Below are positions 14,630 through 27,146 of a stretch of 64,000 nucleotides of DNA, in pieces. How positions within the stretch are numbered: position 1 is the stretch's first letter; each line of letters opens with the position of its first letter. The position numbers were made by a program, and so were the translations under genes. The notes beneath the pieces were generated by a model that saw only the letters and a program-made list of their open reading frames with translations, was not told the origin of the DNA and searched no databases. This DNA comes from Elgaria multicarinata webbii (lineage: Eukaryota > Chordata > Lepidosauria > Squamata > Anguidae). The DNA is taken from assembly GCF_023053635.1 (NCBI RefSeq), contig NC_086188.1:4736454-4800453 (forward strand), given 5' to 3'.

Positions 14630-16112
14630 CATTCACAACACCATTAATAAAAGAAGAAAAAGAGGAAAAAAGGAAAGTTCAACAGTTTTATTTCAAAGGT
14701 ATACTTTAATATAGGCAGACCTTATATCTAAATGAACATCCAAACGAGATTGATGATTATAGGATATACATTCAAATTTTGAGAGGGCAGTAAGTTCTTC
14801 AGACCATTGAATGATAGCTGGTGGGTGTTTATTTTTCTTAAGATTGATATATGAGAGCTTCTCTATACCATTATTTTATTCTGCGACTGAAATTGGTTAC
14901 TCATGGAAGTTTGGTGGTCCTTTACATGATGTTGTCAACCTCCAGAGCCTCTCCCGTTTCCACACCTTTATTTGTAACAGGGAAAATGGTGATTTGAATC
15001 CCTCCCTGTAATTACAGAGTTGTGCTATAACTACAGCACCATCTAGTGATGGTATAATGAAACATAAAGAACTTGCAGAGAAATGGAATCCCCTGTTTGG
15101 AAAAAGGGGAAGCATGTGTAAAACGCCAGTCTTAAATCTGCAATGAATCTGGAAGCAGAAGCCCCAGTAAAGTTGTGTGATAAAAAACCTACTGTAAAGA
15201 AGTGCTGAGTCTGTTTGCAAATATAAGGGCTCTCAAAGTCTAGTTGTGCTGTCCATCTGTTAATCCCACGTCAAAGGAATACAATTTAAATGCACACAAG
15301 CATCCATAATTATCACAAATTATTCAAGAACAAAATGTATATGAGTAAAAAGTAATTGCTACAAGACATGGCTACATCATATGCCTCCACAAGGCATTGT
15401 CCGCAGCATCTAGCAGGGTTAACCAGCTTCTTCCTAACAAGCCGCTGCCGTGTGCAAACTACATGAAACGTCTGTTTTTGTTGGATCCATCTCAATTTTA
15501 AATCTACAGAATCTAGGGCAACTTTCCATTGGCTAGGCTGTATGCTGCATTCTAATTCCCTATGCTATTTGTCTTTAACATTCCTACTTAACGTATTTAA
15601 TGCCCAACTTTCCTAATCAAGTATTTCTACCAGCAGTACACTTACATTCAATTTAAGAAACAACATTCAATTTAAGAAACATTCGACAAATATTCGCAGA
15701 CAAGCCCACGAAGTGAAGAAAAGTAGGGCCGCTCTTGTGAAAGGAAGGGGGAGCTTAGCTCTGTGGTAGCGCAGCTAAAGTCACCTTCGCCCACATACCC
15801 TTTTGTGGTTATGTCTGATCTGGGATCTCGATCACCTTTGCTCAGGGATTCCCTGGGGGTGGGACTTGGAGGCCAAGCCCCGCCCCCTGGAGGAATCTAT
15901 GAAGGCTCTGCAGGCCAGATGGGGAACCGCTGCATTAGGGCCCACGGGCCAGAGGTTCCCCTCCCGTGATGTAGAGGACCTCATATTTTACATTCAGCTA
16001 AAAGCTCTTCACAGGCTATCAACATAAAGAGTGTACATTCAACTATAATGATAAAAGCATGCACGCACGTGGTCGTGATTTTGAAAAACAGTTGGAAAAG
16101 TACAACACGATA
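14630..16112. other. Intergenic stretch with old repeats
   Basis: No gene recognised. It holds the repeat at 14905-15215 that recurs at 45670-46010, an 18-bp direct duplication 'aacattcaatttaagaaa' near 15660, and a GC-rich repeat-like piece at 15745-15965 (with 'gggccagaggttcccctcc'). Confidence 0.5.
14905..15215. repeat. Unclassified interspersed repeat, copy 1
   Basis: Shares 'ggtcctttacatgatg', 'accatctagtg', 'agaacttgc' and 'tggaagcagaagccccagta' in the same order with 45670-46010. The low identity suggests an old element. Class unknown. Confidence 0.55.
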
Positions 16113-18420
16113 TCAGAGCTCCCCTTCCGTCGTGTTACCCACAGGTACTGTGAAGCGGAGAGATTCTGCAAAGGAGTCTACTTTCCCCTCCAATACCAGG
16201 ATTCGTTCAGCTAGGCTCTTCACTGCACAGGAAGGAAAAAATACAAGTGAGCTCTTGATGGTCCATGAATCCACTAGGAATAAAACCGAAATGACTTACC
16301 TTTTTTGTCGACCGAAGCTTCTAAACGCAGCATGGCAGCCGCCACATCTGCCTGCGATGTCACGAGAGAAGGGGGGGTGTCCGTTTGTCCAGCTTCGGTG
16401 GCGTTGGAAAGAAGATTCGGCTCCTTTTCTGAAATACAAGTAATATCGTGAATGCTGTATATAAGAAGTTACAGGCTCAAAGGCCACATCTGCATGGATG
16501 ACACACAGAACAAGTCATGCCTCTGCTTTGTTTAGCTGCTCTCAACTGCAGGAAGACCCAAGGGAGTCTACAGGCTCTCGTTTGTGATAGGCCAAGATTT
16601 ACCAGAATCCTTGCCTCCCCTTTCCATGTGAATGCAGCCAAAAATGTCACTCCTACCATTGCTTCTTGGACTGCCAATCATTTCCTACTGATTCTACAGT
16701 GGATTCTATAGTTTTTCCTGCAGCGTAGAGTTTCACTAGTAATTGAATCCGTTCTTTTGCTTTGTAGGAATGGATTCCTAAGTCTTCTAAGATGGGAATT
16801 CCTTCCACAAAACCACTGTAGGGAAGGGCTTTTTTGTTCATAGTCTTTAGCTTCAAGGTCTTGTGGAAGTCCCCTTTCGTTTTAATGATACCTTATAGAA
16901 ATTGTTATCCCTAAAGTTCTGTAATCCCAAGAATACAATAATTCTGTATTATTGTGCCCCTCGGTTCTTTTCTCCTTCTCTTCTCTGTCTATGGAGAGTC
17001 TTTTTGCAATGTTCCTAAGAACTAGCATAATTGTAAGGATCGTAGATCTCAGACTGCGGTTTTCATTGGTTGTGCAACTGTCATCAGGAGAACGGGAATG
17101 AAGGTTGTATTTCCTCACCTTCTGTCGTCTCATCTTTCATGTTGTCAATGGAGAAGTCCACTACCTTAAGAATCAAACTGGCCTCTCTGTTGCTGAAGCA
17201 AAATGTGTATTTTCCATCAACGGGAGCAGTAAAGGTGAAACTCCCACTGGACATTCTGTCGGCCATGTAGATAACTCTACCATCAGGCTGCATTACCTGG
17301 AAGTGAGAGAGAAAAGGAGCCTTTATGCTTTACCCGTCTTCTCCATCATTTATACAGCACCCTACTGTCGCTTCCAAAGTAGTTTAGAGTCCTTGAGTTG
17401 GGGGACTCAACTCACTGGGGGAATTGAGTCAGATAGCAACTTATCCAAGGGGACGTGATGAATCCAGAGCAAATGGATTTTAATGGATCGAGGGTGAGGG
17501 GTTTTAATGGAATTGTCTTAATGTGGGTTGAGGGTTTTTAATGGAATTGTTTTATATGTGATTGTAAAGCACCGCGATACCAGAAATGGTGAGGTGGCGC
17601 TATAAGAATGCTTTAAATAATAAATAAATAAAATGCAGGACTCCAAACCCAGGTCTCTTGGATTAAAGTTCCTGAGCCATAAGCCAGGACATTTAGCTGC
17701 TGTTTAAATAGCCAAATTTTCTAGTTATATGGCAGAGGATGGGTGATGGTGGACTTCTTTCAGCCCAAGGCCCAAATTCAATTTTGGAGACGCTCTTGTG
17801 GGTCTGGTCCCAGCGTTGAGCAGGGCCAAAAGCAAAGCAAAATACAAACAACAGCACCAACAATAACCAAAATATTGTAGCTTCAAGCTCTTTACTGCCA
17901 GTAACTAAAGCTATTGTAGTGGCATTTGCCTCCCCACCCCCAAAAGCGTGGTGGGGGAACTTGGATGAAAGTCAGGAAACCACAGTCTGAGATCGGAGTG
18001 AAAGGGGCGGGTCCAGAGGAAGGGGGCGGGGCCGTGTGGGAAGCCCTGGAGGGCCAGATGTGGCTTCTGGACCTGAGCTCCAATACCTACCTTAAGAGGT
18101 TGATATCTCAGCAAGGACCTCTTGACCCTCGCAACGGCTTATTTTCTTTGCCCTCCCAGGTTCAACACAACCCACTGCTTCAAGGCTTTCTTCCTCCCCT
18201 AGCAGGCCTCCTCCCAACTCCCCTCCCTGCTTTGACTCACCTTTGCACCGACATCGTAGAAGCCCCCCTCGACCACCTCGAAAGTGAACTTCACCCTGTC
18301 GCCAGCCATGAACCACTCACAGAAACACTTCTCCGCGAGCACGTCGAGAGTGACCGAGCGGCCATTTGCTGGGGCTGAGAGCACAGCCAGAAGAATAATC
18401 AGCGTCCACGTGGCTGACAT
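16113..18420 (-). CDS. p24/TMED2-like cargo-receptor paralogue without a visible membrane anchor
   Basis: p24 (TMED) proteins are ER-Golgi cargo receptors with a GOLD domain, a coiled coil, one membrane segment and a short KK/FF tail. Four - strand exons join in frame with AG/GT borders: 18241-18420, 17119-17296, 16300-16428 and 16113-16222, giving 198 residues (TMED2 has about 201). Residues 1-20 are a signal peptide (MSATWTLIILLAVLSAPANG). The GOLD region has the TMED2-like EVVEGGFYDVGAKV and DGKYTFCFSNREASL, with C32 and C93 placed for the family disulphide. Residues about 140-185 are helix-forming (ADVAAAMLRLEASVDKK, then AERILVLEGKVDSFAESLRF). The last exon ends in NTTEGEL and stop, where TMED2 has its membrane helix; I found no hydrophobic exon downstream. 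The open frame over four exons argues against a pseudogene. In human, TMED2 lies near EIF2B1, so a local duplication is likely. TMED identity is sure; orthology is not. Confidence 0.75.
17756..17915. repeat. 'ttactgccagtaac' interspersed repeat
   Basis: 'ttcagcccaaggcccaaatt' at the start and 'tttactgccagtaactaaag' at the end. The same order occurs at 22224-22410, 23700-23880 and 36245-36410. Class unknown. Confidence 0.6.
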
Positions 18421-18951
18421 AGCTGCATCAGTTGAGGAGTGGGGCGAGAAGGAGAGAACAGAGGGCTAAGCAAGGGGCCAGAAGGGCGACGTGCAATGGT
18501 CTTCGGTGGAGGAGGACGCCCAGCTGACACTGTTGGGAGTTGTAAAAGGCTACGCCTACAGCAAAAAAAATACCAGAACAGAAAGCTGTGTCTGGGAGGC
18601 TGGGAGTGGTTTGCCTGGAAATAGGTTCCACCCATCGTGCCCCAGGAATTGGTCCTATTTAACATTTCCGTAAGACACTAGAGCGTAATCCTAGAAGATG
18701 GCCATGAAAGGGAGTGCAGGCCTTGTTCCTGATACACAAGCTAGCGAGAAGAGGGAATTCCCTCAAAGGAAAACTATTTGAAACCATAAACAGCCTGGCT
18801 AGTTTCCCAGATTTCTTCCTCTACCCCCATCGCCATTTTATACTTTCTTGGGCTTTTTTGCCCCACGGAAATACACGGACGGCGTTTCTGCAAACTGGAC
18901 CTCAGGAAGAAATCAATCTCCAGAAACAAGAAAACAAACTCCAACCTCTTA

Positions 18952-19200
18952 CAATCATAGAATAGTAGCGTTGGAAGGGGCCTATAAGGCCATCGAGTCC
19001 AACCCCCTGCTCAATGCAGGAAACTACCCTAAAGCATCCCTGACAGATGGTTGTCCAGCTGCCTCTTGAAGGCCTCTAGTGTGGGAGAGCCCACCACCTC
19101 CCTAGGTCACTGGTTCCATTGTCATACTGCTCTAACAGTCAGGAGGTTTTTCCTGATATCCAGCCAGAATCTGGCTTCCTGTAACTTCAGCCCGTTATTA
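18952..19200 (-). mobile_element. CR1 LINE 3' fragment
   Basis: 'catagaatagtagcgttgga' to 'tgtaacttcagcccgttatt'; same subfamily as the other CR1 copies. Confidence 0.9.
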
Positions 19201-20159
19201 TCTTCTCATCTCCTTCGCAAGGAGTCCACTTCCATCTGTGTTGAAGCCGAGAAAAGGCGACTGCTTGCAGTAGGGTGGCCAGGGGTCCTGCCTTGCAGTC
19301 CTCTACTTGAAGGCATCCTCTGTTTGAAGGGCTGTCCAGTCCCAGTCGGGTTTAAAGATAAAGAACCGTAAGAAGGCAGGGCCTACGGGCCTCAAGGGCA
19401 GACTGAGCAGACAAACAGCTCACACCTGAGCACAGTCGTCCCTACTATGTTGGGTATTTCTATTGAAAGCATAGATATATAAGTTTAGAGAGCAGAGTAA
19501 GGCCTCTCTAGTATCATTCATATATATACTACTTACAAATTTGCATATGCTGATATATATATATAGCATATGCAAATTTTATGCAAATCTGTGGCCTCTT
19601 TGGGGGCCATGTGCACGTGGGCCCCGCAGCTACAAGACTGGAGATCGTCATATTGCAAGCTATAGCTATGCCTTGCATTGAGGTCCTGAATTTTTGAAGA
19701 TGATTTACTCCGGAGAGCAGCTGTAATTGTTAATTACATAAACTTGCAGCTGGATCACTTGGAAAAAGTTTGCTTTGGGGTCTGTTTTGCTATTCGCTCT
19801 TAATCTGACCCATCAAAAGGGAAGGTTTTATTTTTCAGGTCTTCACACACCCAGCTGCTCCTATTTCCCTGGGATAAATCCTATTTTTCTATTCTTGTCC
19901 TGGGGCGAAACACCATCCCTGTGGGTTTTTTCCCCCCCAGGTGAGTTTTATTGTTTTTAACCATTATCCCGTTCCCCCCCCCCCTTGAAGAAATGTTGAT
20001 GAGTGATTTTAATTTTCTTAAAACGTGCACAGTATAGCCTCCTTCCAATAGATTCTACCCACTGTGAATTGCTTCTCCAGATCATAAACGTTGCTGAATA
20101 TGTCTGAGTCATAATTCTTCTATAATAAAACTCTACCAGCTCCATTGGGTTATGTCAGC

Positions 20160-20480
20160 TAGGGTGACCCTATGAAAATGAGGACAGGGCTCCTGTATCT
20201 TTAACAGTTGCATGGAAAAGGGAATTTCAGCAGGTGTCATTTGTATATAAGGGGAACCTGAGGAAATTTCCTCTTCATCACAACAGTTAAAGGTGCAGGA
20301 GCTATACTAGAGTGGCCAGATTTAAAAAAGGGCAGGGCTCCTGCAGCTTTAACTGTTGTGATGAAGAGGAAATTTCCTCAGGTTCCCCATATATACAAAT
20401 GACACCTGCTGAAATTCCCTTCTCAATACAACTGTTAACGATACAGGAGCCCTGTCCTCCTTTTCATATGGTCACCCTAT
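20160..20480. mobile_element. Long-hairpin non-autonomous DNA transposon
   Basis: The left arm starts 'tagggtgaccctatgaaaat' and the right arm ends 'ttttcatatggtcaccctat'. The arms, about 143 bp each, are complementary over nearly their whole length with a spacer of roughly 30 bp. Superfamily not determined. Confidence 0.85.
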
Positions 20481-20870
20481 GTTAGCTAGCCTGCCTCCTC
20501 AGGAGCGAGAGCGTGACAGGCTACTCAATGGGAAACTCAATACAGTGTAGAACCGGAGAAGAGGAATCTTCAGCAGTGTATAAGAGAAGGAGGCAGGGAA
20601 TCAGGTCCTCAGGTAGTGTCCCAGTGTCAGGATCTCCTTTGATGAAGCCCTGCCTTCTAGCAATAACAAAATCGCTGCTGCAATTCCAAAACCCATCACG
20701 CAGCATCACACTGATCCATCCCAGGTCGCAACCCCCAGCTCCCCCAAACATAGAAGCAGTAGCAATGAACGTGCACACCAATTTCATCTCAGGCTTAAAA
20801 GTTCTATTGCATGCAAAGGGAAGTAATATGCGAACTGAGTCGAGTATAAAACCTGGCATTTCTGAATGAA

Positions 20871-20876
20871 TTTATT
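20871..20876 (-). terminator. EIF2B1: Candidate EIF2B1 poly(A) signal
   Basis: AATAAA on the - strand, about 180 bp after the EIF2B1 stop codon. Confidence 0.55.
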
Positions 20877-21054
20877 CCCAATCCATTACTTCCTGAAGCA
20901 TTTAGTGGGCTCTCCCTATCACCAGCCTTTTCTGCAAAACAAGCCAAGATAACATTCATGAACAGCGATCTCCCTCGCTTATTTACAGTGAGGCTTTTTA
21001 AACGGGCTGCCAGCGAAATCGCTCCCCTCCCCAGGCACACGAGACGGGGCCGGT

Positions 21055-24000
21055 TTACAAGTAGAGTTTAATAAGTTCATCACTAACAGCAGAGGGGGTC
21101 AGGACCCCAAGATCTGTAAACAGGAGGGTGATGAGAGATGGGGAGGTGTAGTCGATCCAGGGATGCTCCACCATGAGTGCCTTGGTTTTCTTCAGCGTGT
21201 CTGCTTTGTACTGGGGAAGGAAATAAAGGAAAGACACAAGTTATCGTTTGCTACGGAAGGACAGGGGTTTTGGTTTTTTTCCGACTTGAAGGCGGCAGCT
21301 TGACTCAGAACACGAAGGAAGAAACTGCTTCATGGAACGAAAGGAAGCTGACCGCTACGACAAAGCCTTATGGGTTGGATTGGACCATACGCCTACCCAG
21401 ATAAGCAACACTATGCGTGGTGGGGAGTGAAAGAGGCCACCTTCCCCCCAAATGCCTGCCCAATGCCACCGGCTCTCCATGTGCACGCATAGTGTTCTGT
21501 CCATGGGCAAAACGCAACACACATAAGCCTGGATTGCATGGTCTGAACACAGGAAACTGCCTTGACGTATTGAATTAGATCCTTCATCTACCTATTTGTT
21601 TATTTAAAACATTTATATTCCATCCTATATCATTAAGATCTCAGGGCGGCGTACAGATAAAAACATACAGTATAAAACAGTAAATATACACAGCTAAACA
21701 CAAATTAAACCATGAACCAAGTTAAAACAATATATAATTTAAAAGCAGTAAAACAATTAAAACAGTTAAAACAATGTGCCATCTTAGTGAATTTAGCCAT
21801 TGAAGGCTTTGTTAAAAATCCATGTTTTCACTTGGCGCTGAAATGAATCCAGTGCCAGTCGGGCCTCCAAGGGGAGGGCATTCCACAGTCGGGGTGCCAC
21901 AACAGAGAAAGCCCTGTCCCTTGTCCCATCATAGCGTATATCTTGCGCTGGTGGGATGCGGAGAAGGGCTCCTCCAACAGATCTAAGGTCTCGGGCAGGC
22001 ATATATAAGGAGAGGCGCTCCCTCAAGTATTGAGGTCCCAAGCCGTTTAGGGCTTTAAACGTCATTACCAACACCTTGAATTCCGACTGGAAGCGTATAG
22101 GCAGCCAGCGCAATGCCTTTAAGACCGGTGTTATGTGGTCTCTGGAAGATGTACCCGCCAGCAGTCTAGCTGCTGCATTTTGCACTAGCTGCAACTTCCG
22201 CGTCGTCTTCAAGGGCATCCCCCCTAGCTCTGTATCGCCTGCAGCAGGGTCTGGGGAGCTCTTTCAACCCAAGGTCCAAATTCCATTTCGAAGAATCTGT
22301 CGGGTACATTCCAGTGGCTGCGGGAAAGAAGGCAAAAGCGTTGGGGCCAAAAATACCAACGTATCTTCGCTTAAAGCGTTTACTGCCAGTAACAGCCTTA
22401 GGAGAGGCATTTTGACATCTGGAATGCGGGGAAATCCCCTACAAAAGCCAGGAACCTACCAAACTTGTTGGTTGAGGAAAGGGACTGACCAGTACCACAC
22501 TCAGCAAGGTTGTTTCCTGGATCTACCTGGACAAGGTTCGACCCTACAAAGCTCACACTTGCCCTTGAGCTGCGGTCCTCACTTTGTCAATATCCTAGGC
22601 AGAACCCAGAAATCAACGACACAGTCTGGACCTGCCTGCGTTGGTCTGTAAACCCGAGCTCCATTTGAAAGTTATGCCACAAGCACTGAGCAGGAAAACC
22701 ACCACCTACACTGCCAGACAGCCCCAGAGTCCTGAGTCGGGAGACCTTACCCCAAGGAATCTCCATCAGCCTTCCTCAATCTCCAGATGTGTTGGACTAG
22801 AACTGGCTGAGGGATTGAAGGAGTTCTAGACCAACACATTCTGGAAAGAGGGCTGAGCTACGTTTTGACAGGGCTGGGTATACGCGTTCATGGATCATTC
22901 CTAAGATCAGGCATTCTGTTGTTCAGACGTTCCCACACAGCTGCAAGCTACAGAATTTGACCACAGCCTACTGGAGGGAGACATCGTTTCCCCCTTACCT
23001 TAAACTTATCCGGGACGTCCTGTTGGTTCAGAGGGAAAAGCCGCACAAACTTGAAACTCTCGGCAACCACGTAGAAGGGCTTGTTCTGAGCTTTGGCGCA
23101 CACGGCCATTTGATTTGTTCCAATCTGAGGAGGCCATTTAAGAATATAAGCAGAGCCCTGATGCTGGATCAGACCAAGGGTTCATCTAGTCCTGGAATCT
23201 GTTCATACAGTGGCCGGCCAGCTGCCCATGGGAAACCCACAAACAACAACACCCACCCACTTGCCCATGCTCCCCAGCAATTGTAGTATATAGGCCTACT
23301 GCCTCTGATCAGGACTAGTAGCCATGGATAGCCTTCTCCAGAAATTGTCTAATCCCCTTTTAAAGCCATCCAAATTGATGGCTTCATCATGTCTTGTTAA
23401 AATGAGTTCCGTAGTTCAACTATGCACTGGGTAAAGAAGTCTTAGGAAACTAGGGAAAATTCAGTATTAAGGGCTGCGTCCAATGATGACCCACCGCCAA
23501 CGGAAGGTACTCCGGTGGAGGCTTCCGTCAGCGGAACAGGAAGGGAGGCTACTTCCATCTATTAGCCCACCAGCCATCTAATCTGCTTCAGGCTCTCTAT
23601 ACCCATGGGCAAAACGCAACACACATAAGCCTGGATTGCATGCTCTGAACCTAGGAAACTGCCTTGATGTATTGAATTAGATCCTTCATCTACCTAGCTC
23701 TGTATCACCTGCAGCAGGGACTGGGGAGCTCTTTCAACCCAAGGTCCAAATCCCATTTCGAAGAATCTGCCAGGTGTACATTCCAGTGGTGGCGGGGAAG
23801 GAGGCAAAGGCGTTGGGGCCAAAAATACCAACGTATTTGAGCTTAAGGCTTTTACTGCTAGTAACAGCCTTAGGAGAGGCGTTCTCATAGAATCATAGAA
23901 TAGCAGAGTTGGAAGGGGTCTACAAAGCCATCGAGTCCAACCCCCTGCTCAATGCAGGAATCCACCCTAAAGCATTCCTGACAGACGGTTGTCCAGCTGC

Positions 24001-25951
24001 CTCTTGAAGGCCTCTAGGGTGGGAGAGCCCACAACCTCCCTAGGTAACTGGCTCCATTGTTGTACTGCTCTAACAGTCAGGAAGTTTTTCCTGATATCCA
24101 GCTGGAATCTGGCTTCCTGTAACTTGAGCCTGTTATTCCGTGTCCTGCACTCTGGGATGATTGAGAAGAGATCCTGGCCCTCCTCTGTGTGACAACCTTT
24201 TAAGTATTTGAAGAGTGCAATCATGTCTCCCCTCAATCTCCTCTTCTCCAGGCTAAACATGCCTAGTTCTTTCAGTCTCTCTTCATAGGGCTTTGTTTTC
24301 AGACCCCTGATCATCCTGGTTGCCCTCCTCTGAACACGCTCCAGCTTGTCTGCGTCCTTTTTGAATTGTGGAGCCCAGAACTGGACGCAATACCTAGATG
24401 AGGCTTAACCAGGGCTGAATAGAGAGGAACCAGTACCTCACGTGATTTGGAAGCTATACTTCTATTACTGCAGCCCAAAATAGCATTTGCCTTTCTTGCA
24501 GACATATCGCACTGTTGGCTCATATTCAGCGTGTGATCTACAACAATTCCAAGATCCTTCTCGTTTGTAGTATTGCTGAGCCAAGCAATCTGGAATGCGG
24601 GGAACACCCCCACACACACACAAAGCCAGGCACCTACTAAACCTACTATTTCCATCTATTAGCCCTCCCCCTGCCACCTGCCGCCCATCTAATCCGCTCC
24701 AGGGGTTTAGAGGACCCTTCAGAAGAGCATGGGAGATGGTGCAGGGGGAAAGGGAATCAGCGAAAATCCCCTCCCCGTTCCGCTGACTCAAAGAGCTGTC
24801 CATCAACAGAGGGACGCCACTGCATAGAATCCTAAGTGGTTTAGGGACCTCCCCACGGATCTGGTATATACACTTTACCTTGTTAATAATTCCTCCATTT
24901 TCCACTACACCTTCAGCGCCAACTATCACCAGGTCCACTTTTTCCATGATGTAGCTGTTTAGAAAAGAAAGAAAGAGAGTCAAAACATATACGGCAGTAT
25001 GAGTTATTTAGGTCCTGCCTTTTTTCATCTGTAGAGCCCAGGTCTACTAAGCTAAAAAAAAAAGCAACCTTCCCCAAACTGATGCCCTCCAGATGCTTTG
25101 GACTACAATTCCCATCATGCCCAGCTAGTACTAACCAGACGGACTTACCCAACTGCAGCATCTAGGATTACAGTCACAGGAATGCCAAGTTCAGTGAGAG
25201 CGTTAGCCATCTTCTGCCTGTGTAATTATTAGGATTTTCATTTTTAAGAGCAATTTTTCCAACATGAATATCACGATCTTACATCTCATTGCAAGGAAAG
25301 TAATCGTATTTCTAAAAATCAAGTTTGTTTCCAATAAAGTGCCCAGTTATTAACGACGCTGATAAATCCCACCTCTCCTGTTGGACACGACAGTTTAAAG
25401 AACTGGGATGGCCTTGAAAGGCTTTATGCTGCAATTCTAAACACATTTACTCGAGAGCACGTGCCACTGAACTTAGAGACATGTCCATCCGAGGCCATGG
25501 CTAGACCAGGCCTATATCCCGGGATCATCGCTGTGCATCCAAATGACACACAGGGGATTCCGGGAGCAGGCAGGGATGACCCCTCCATTTGCCTGGGATA
25601 ATCCTTAGGTCTAGCTAAGGCCCAAGTAAACATGCTTAGGATTGCACTGCTGAAGAATCAAGAACAGCGCCCCACGGATCCAGTCGCTTGGTCACCAATG
25701 GCGACCTCAAACCCACCCACCTCATCATCAGTGGCAACCTCCCTCCCCAAGTTCTCCTTGAAATGCAAAAAAATATTCACGCCAAGTGAAAGAAAGCCCA
25801 GTGCTGCCCTCATATGCTCTGTTTCTTTCCTTCTCTGAAGCTTGGCATGAAAAAAGACCTCTTTCCTCCTCTTCTTCCCCTGCCCCAGTCTTATGCCACA
25901 TGCAGAGCAGTCAGGAATAGAGGCAGCATGGTGTAGTGCTTAGAGTACTGG

Positions 25952-25987
<36 letters not shown>

Positions 25988-27098
25988 TTACATTTCTATA
26001 CCGCCCAATAGCCGGAGCTCTCTGGGCGGTTCACAAAAATTAAAATTATGGAATCCCAGATTCAAATCTCCACTCACAACAGGGAGAAAATGTGGAGCAT
26101 CATGTGGGGAGGAGAAAAGAACTTTGCAGGCCATGTTGAACTTTGGAGGGAGGGGCAGGATGCAAAATAAAATAAAGTGGCAGTGTCAAAAGCATGTGAA
26201 CCCCAATTAAAAAAAGGTCCAGAAATCCCATCCACCACGTTCCAGTGTTTCTTGAGCCATTCGTAAACCACAGGCCGCTAGCTCAGCAGCCAAGTTTGGC
26301 CATTGATCAGCCAACAGCTGAACATGCAGTGAGATCCTTTGCATCTTTACTTGGAAGTAAGTCCCATGGTGTTCAGCAGGGCTTACTCCCAGGTAAGTGT
26401 TGCAGCCTACATTCACAACAAGAGGGTAAACTTGTTCAGGTAAAGGCTGAGTGAGAATTAGCTTAGTATGTCAGCATTTATTATCTGTGCAAATCATGGT
26501 AATAATTACATTTATCACCATTACTTGCACCGAACGCCGTTGACGAAAGAGGGGGAAATGTTTCCTTCTACTTGCCCTGCTCGATCAGGCTGTGATTCGG
26601 TGACGTAGACGCTGAAACGTTTCTTTGTCTTTGCAGCGGCTTCTAACACTCTCAGGACCACTTTCGAGTATGCGTGAGTTAATATTCTCTGCAGAGGCAA
26701 TGCACAAAATTCTTCAGTTTAAGATCTGTAAATGGCAGGATAGCCCATGCCAGCTCCTGCCCTCGTGCAGAGCAATCAGTGGGGATACACAAAACAGAAC
26801 CAACACAACAGAACCCTCCTTCATCGTAGGGAGTCCACGCTCACTCACCCCGCCATCTTTGACAAAGGTGTGGCAAAGCGCGGCAACTTTCTGCCTCGTC
26901 TCAGAGATTCGCTGTACGAAAATCTCCCCTCTTTCAATCATGATCGCTTTACATTTGGAATAGTCCTGGGGAAAGCAGAAAGAGGTTAAAAGATGGCACG
27001 GGAGACTGAATTACAGAAATGAGCCAGAACGCGTCTGGGGTGTCATGCTTAACACGTCACCACCCCCCAAAAGTGCTAAGGTTTATGCAACCCCTGAC

Positions 27099-27146
<48 letters not shown>

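Larger units (their letters stand above)
18421..20870. other. Intergenic stretch between the p24-like gene and EIF2B1
   Basis: Contains the p24-like gene's presumed promoter just above 18420, a CR1 (18952-19200), an A/T palindrome at about 19540-19580 (around 'gatatatatatatagcatat'), and the long hairpin at 20160-20480. No other coding signal. Confidence 0.5.

Noticed and set aside
15313-15495. - strand frame ending in a hydrophobic stretch (SCSNYFLLIYILFLNNL)
   Set aside because: Tested as the missing membrane exon of the p24-like gene. No acceptor in the right phase and no p24-type basic tail follows.
16653-16856. 67-codon - strand frame (ILEDLGIHSYKAKERIQLLV) inside the p24-like gene
   Set aside because: Considered as an extra exon. 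It does not fit the phase between exons 2 and 3, which already join cleanly, and lacks convincing splice sites.
21001-21060. Extension of EIF2B1 beyond its stop
   Set aside because: The frame ends in SDELIKLYL and stop exactly as in the human protein.
22076-22651. 191-codon + strand frame in EIF2B1 intron 8
   Set aside because: Antisense to an L2-like LINE and then repeat sequence; no conserved protein.
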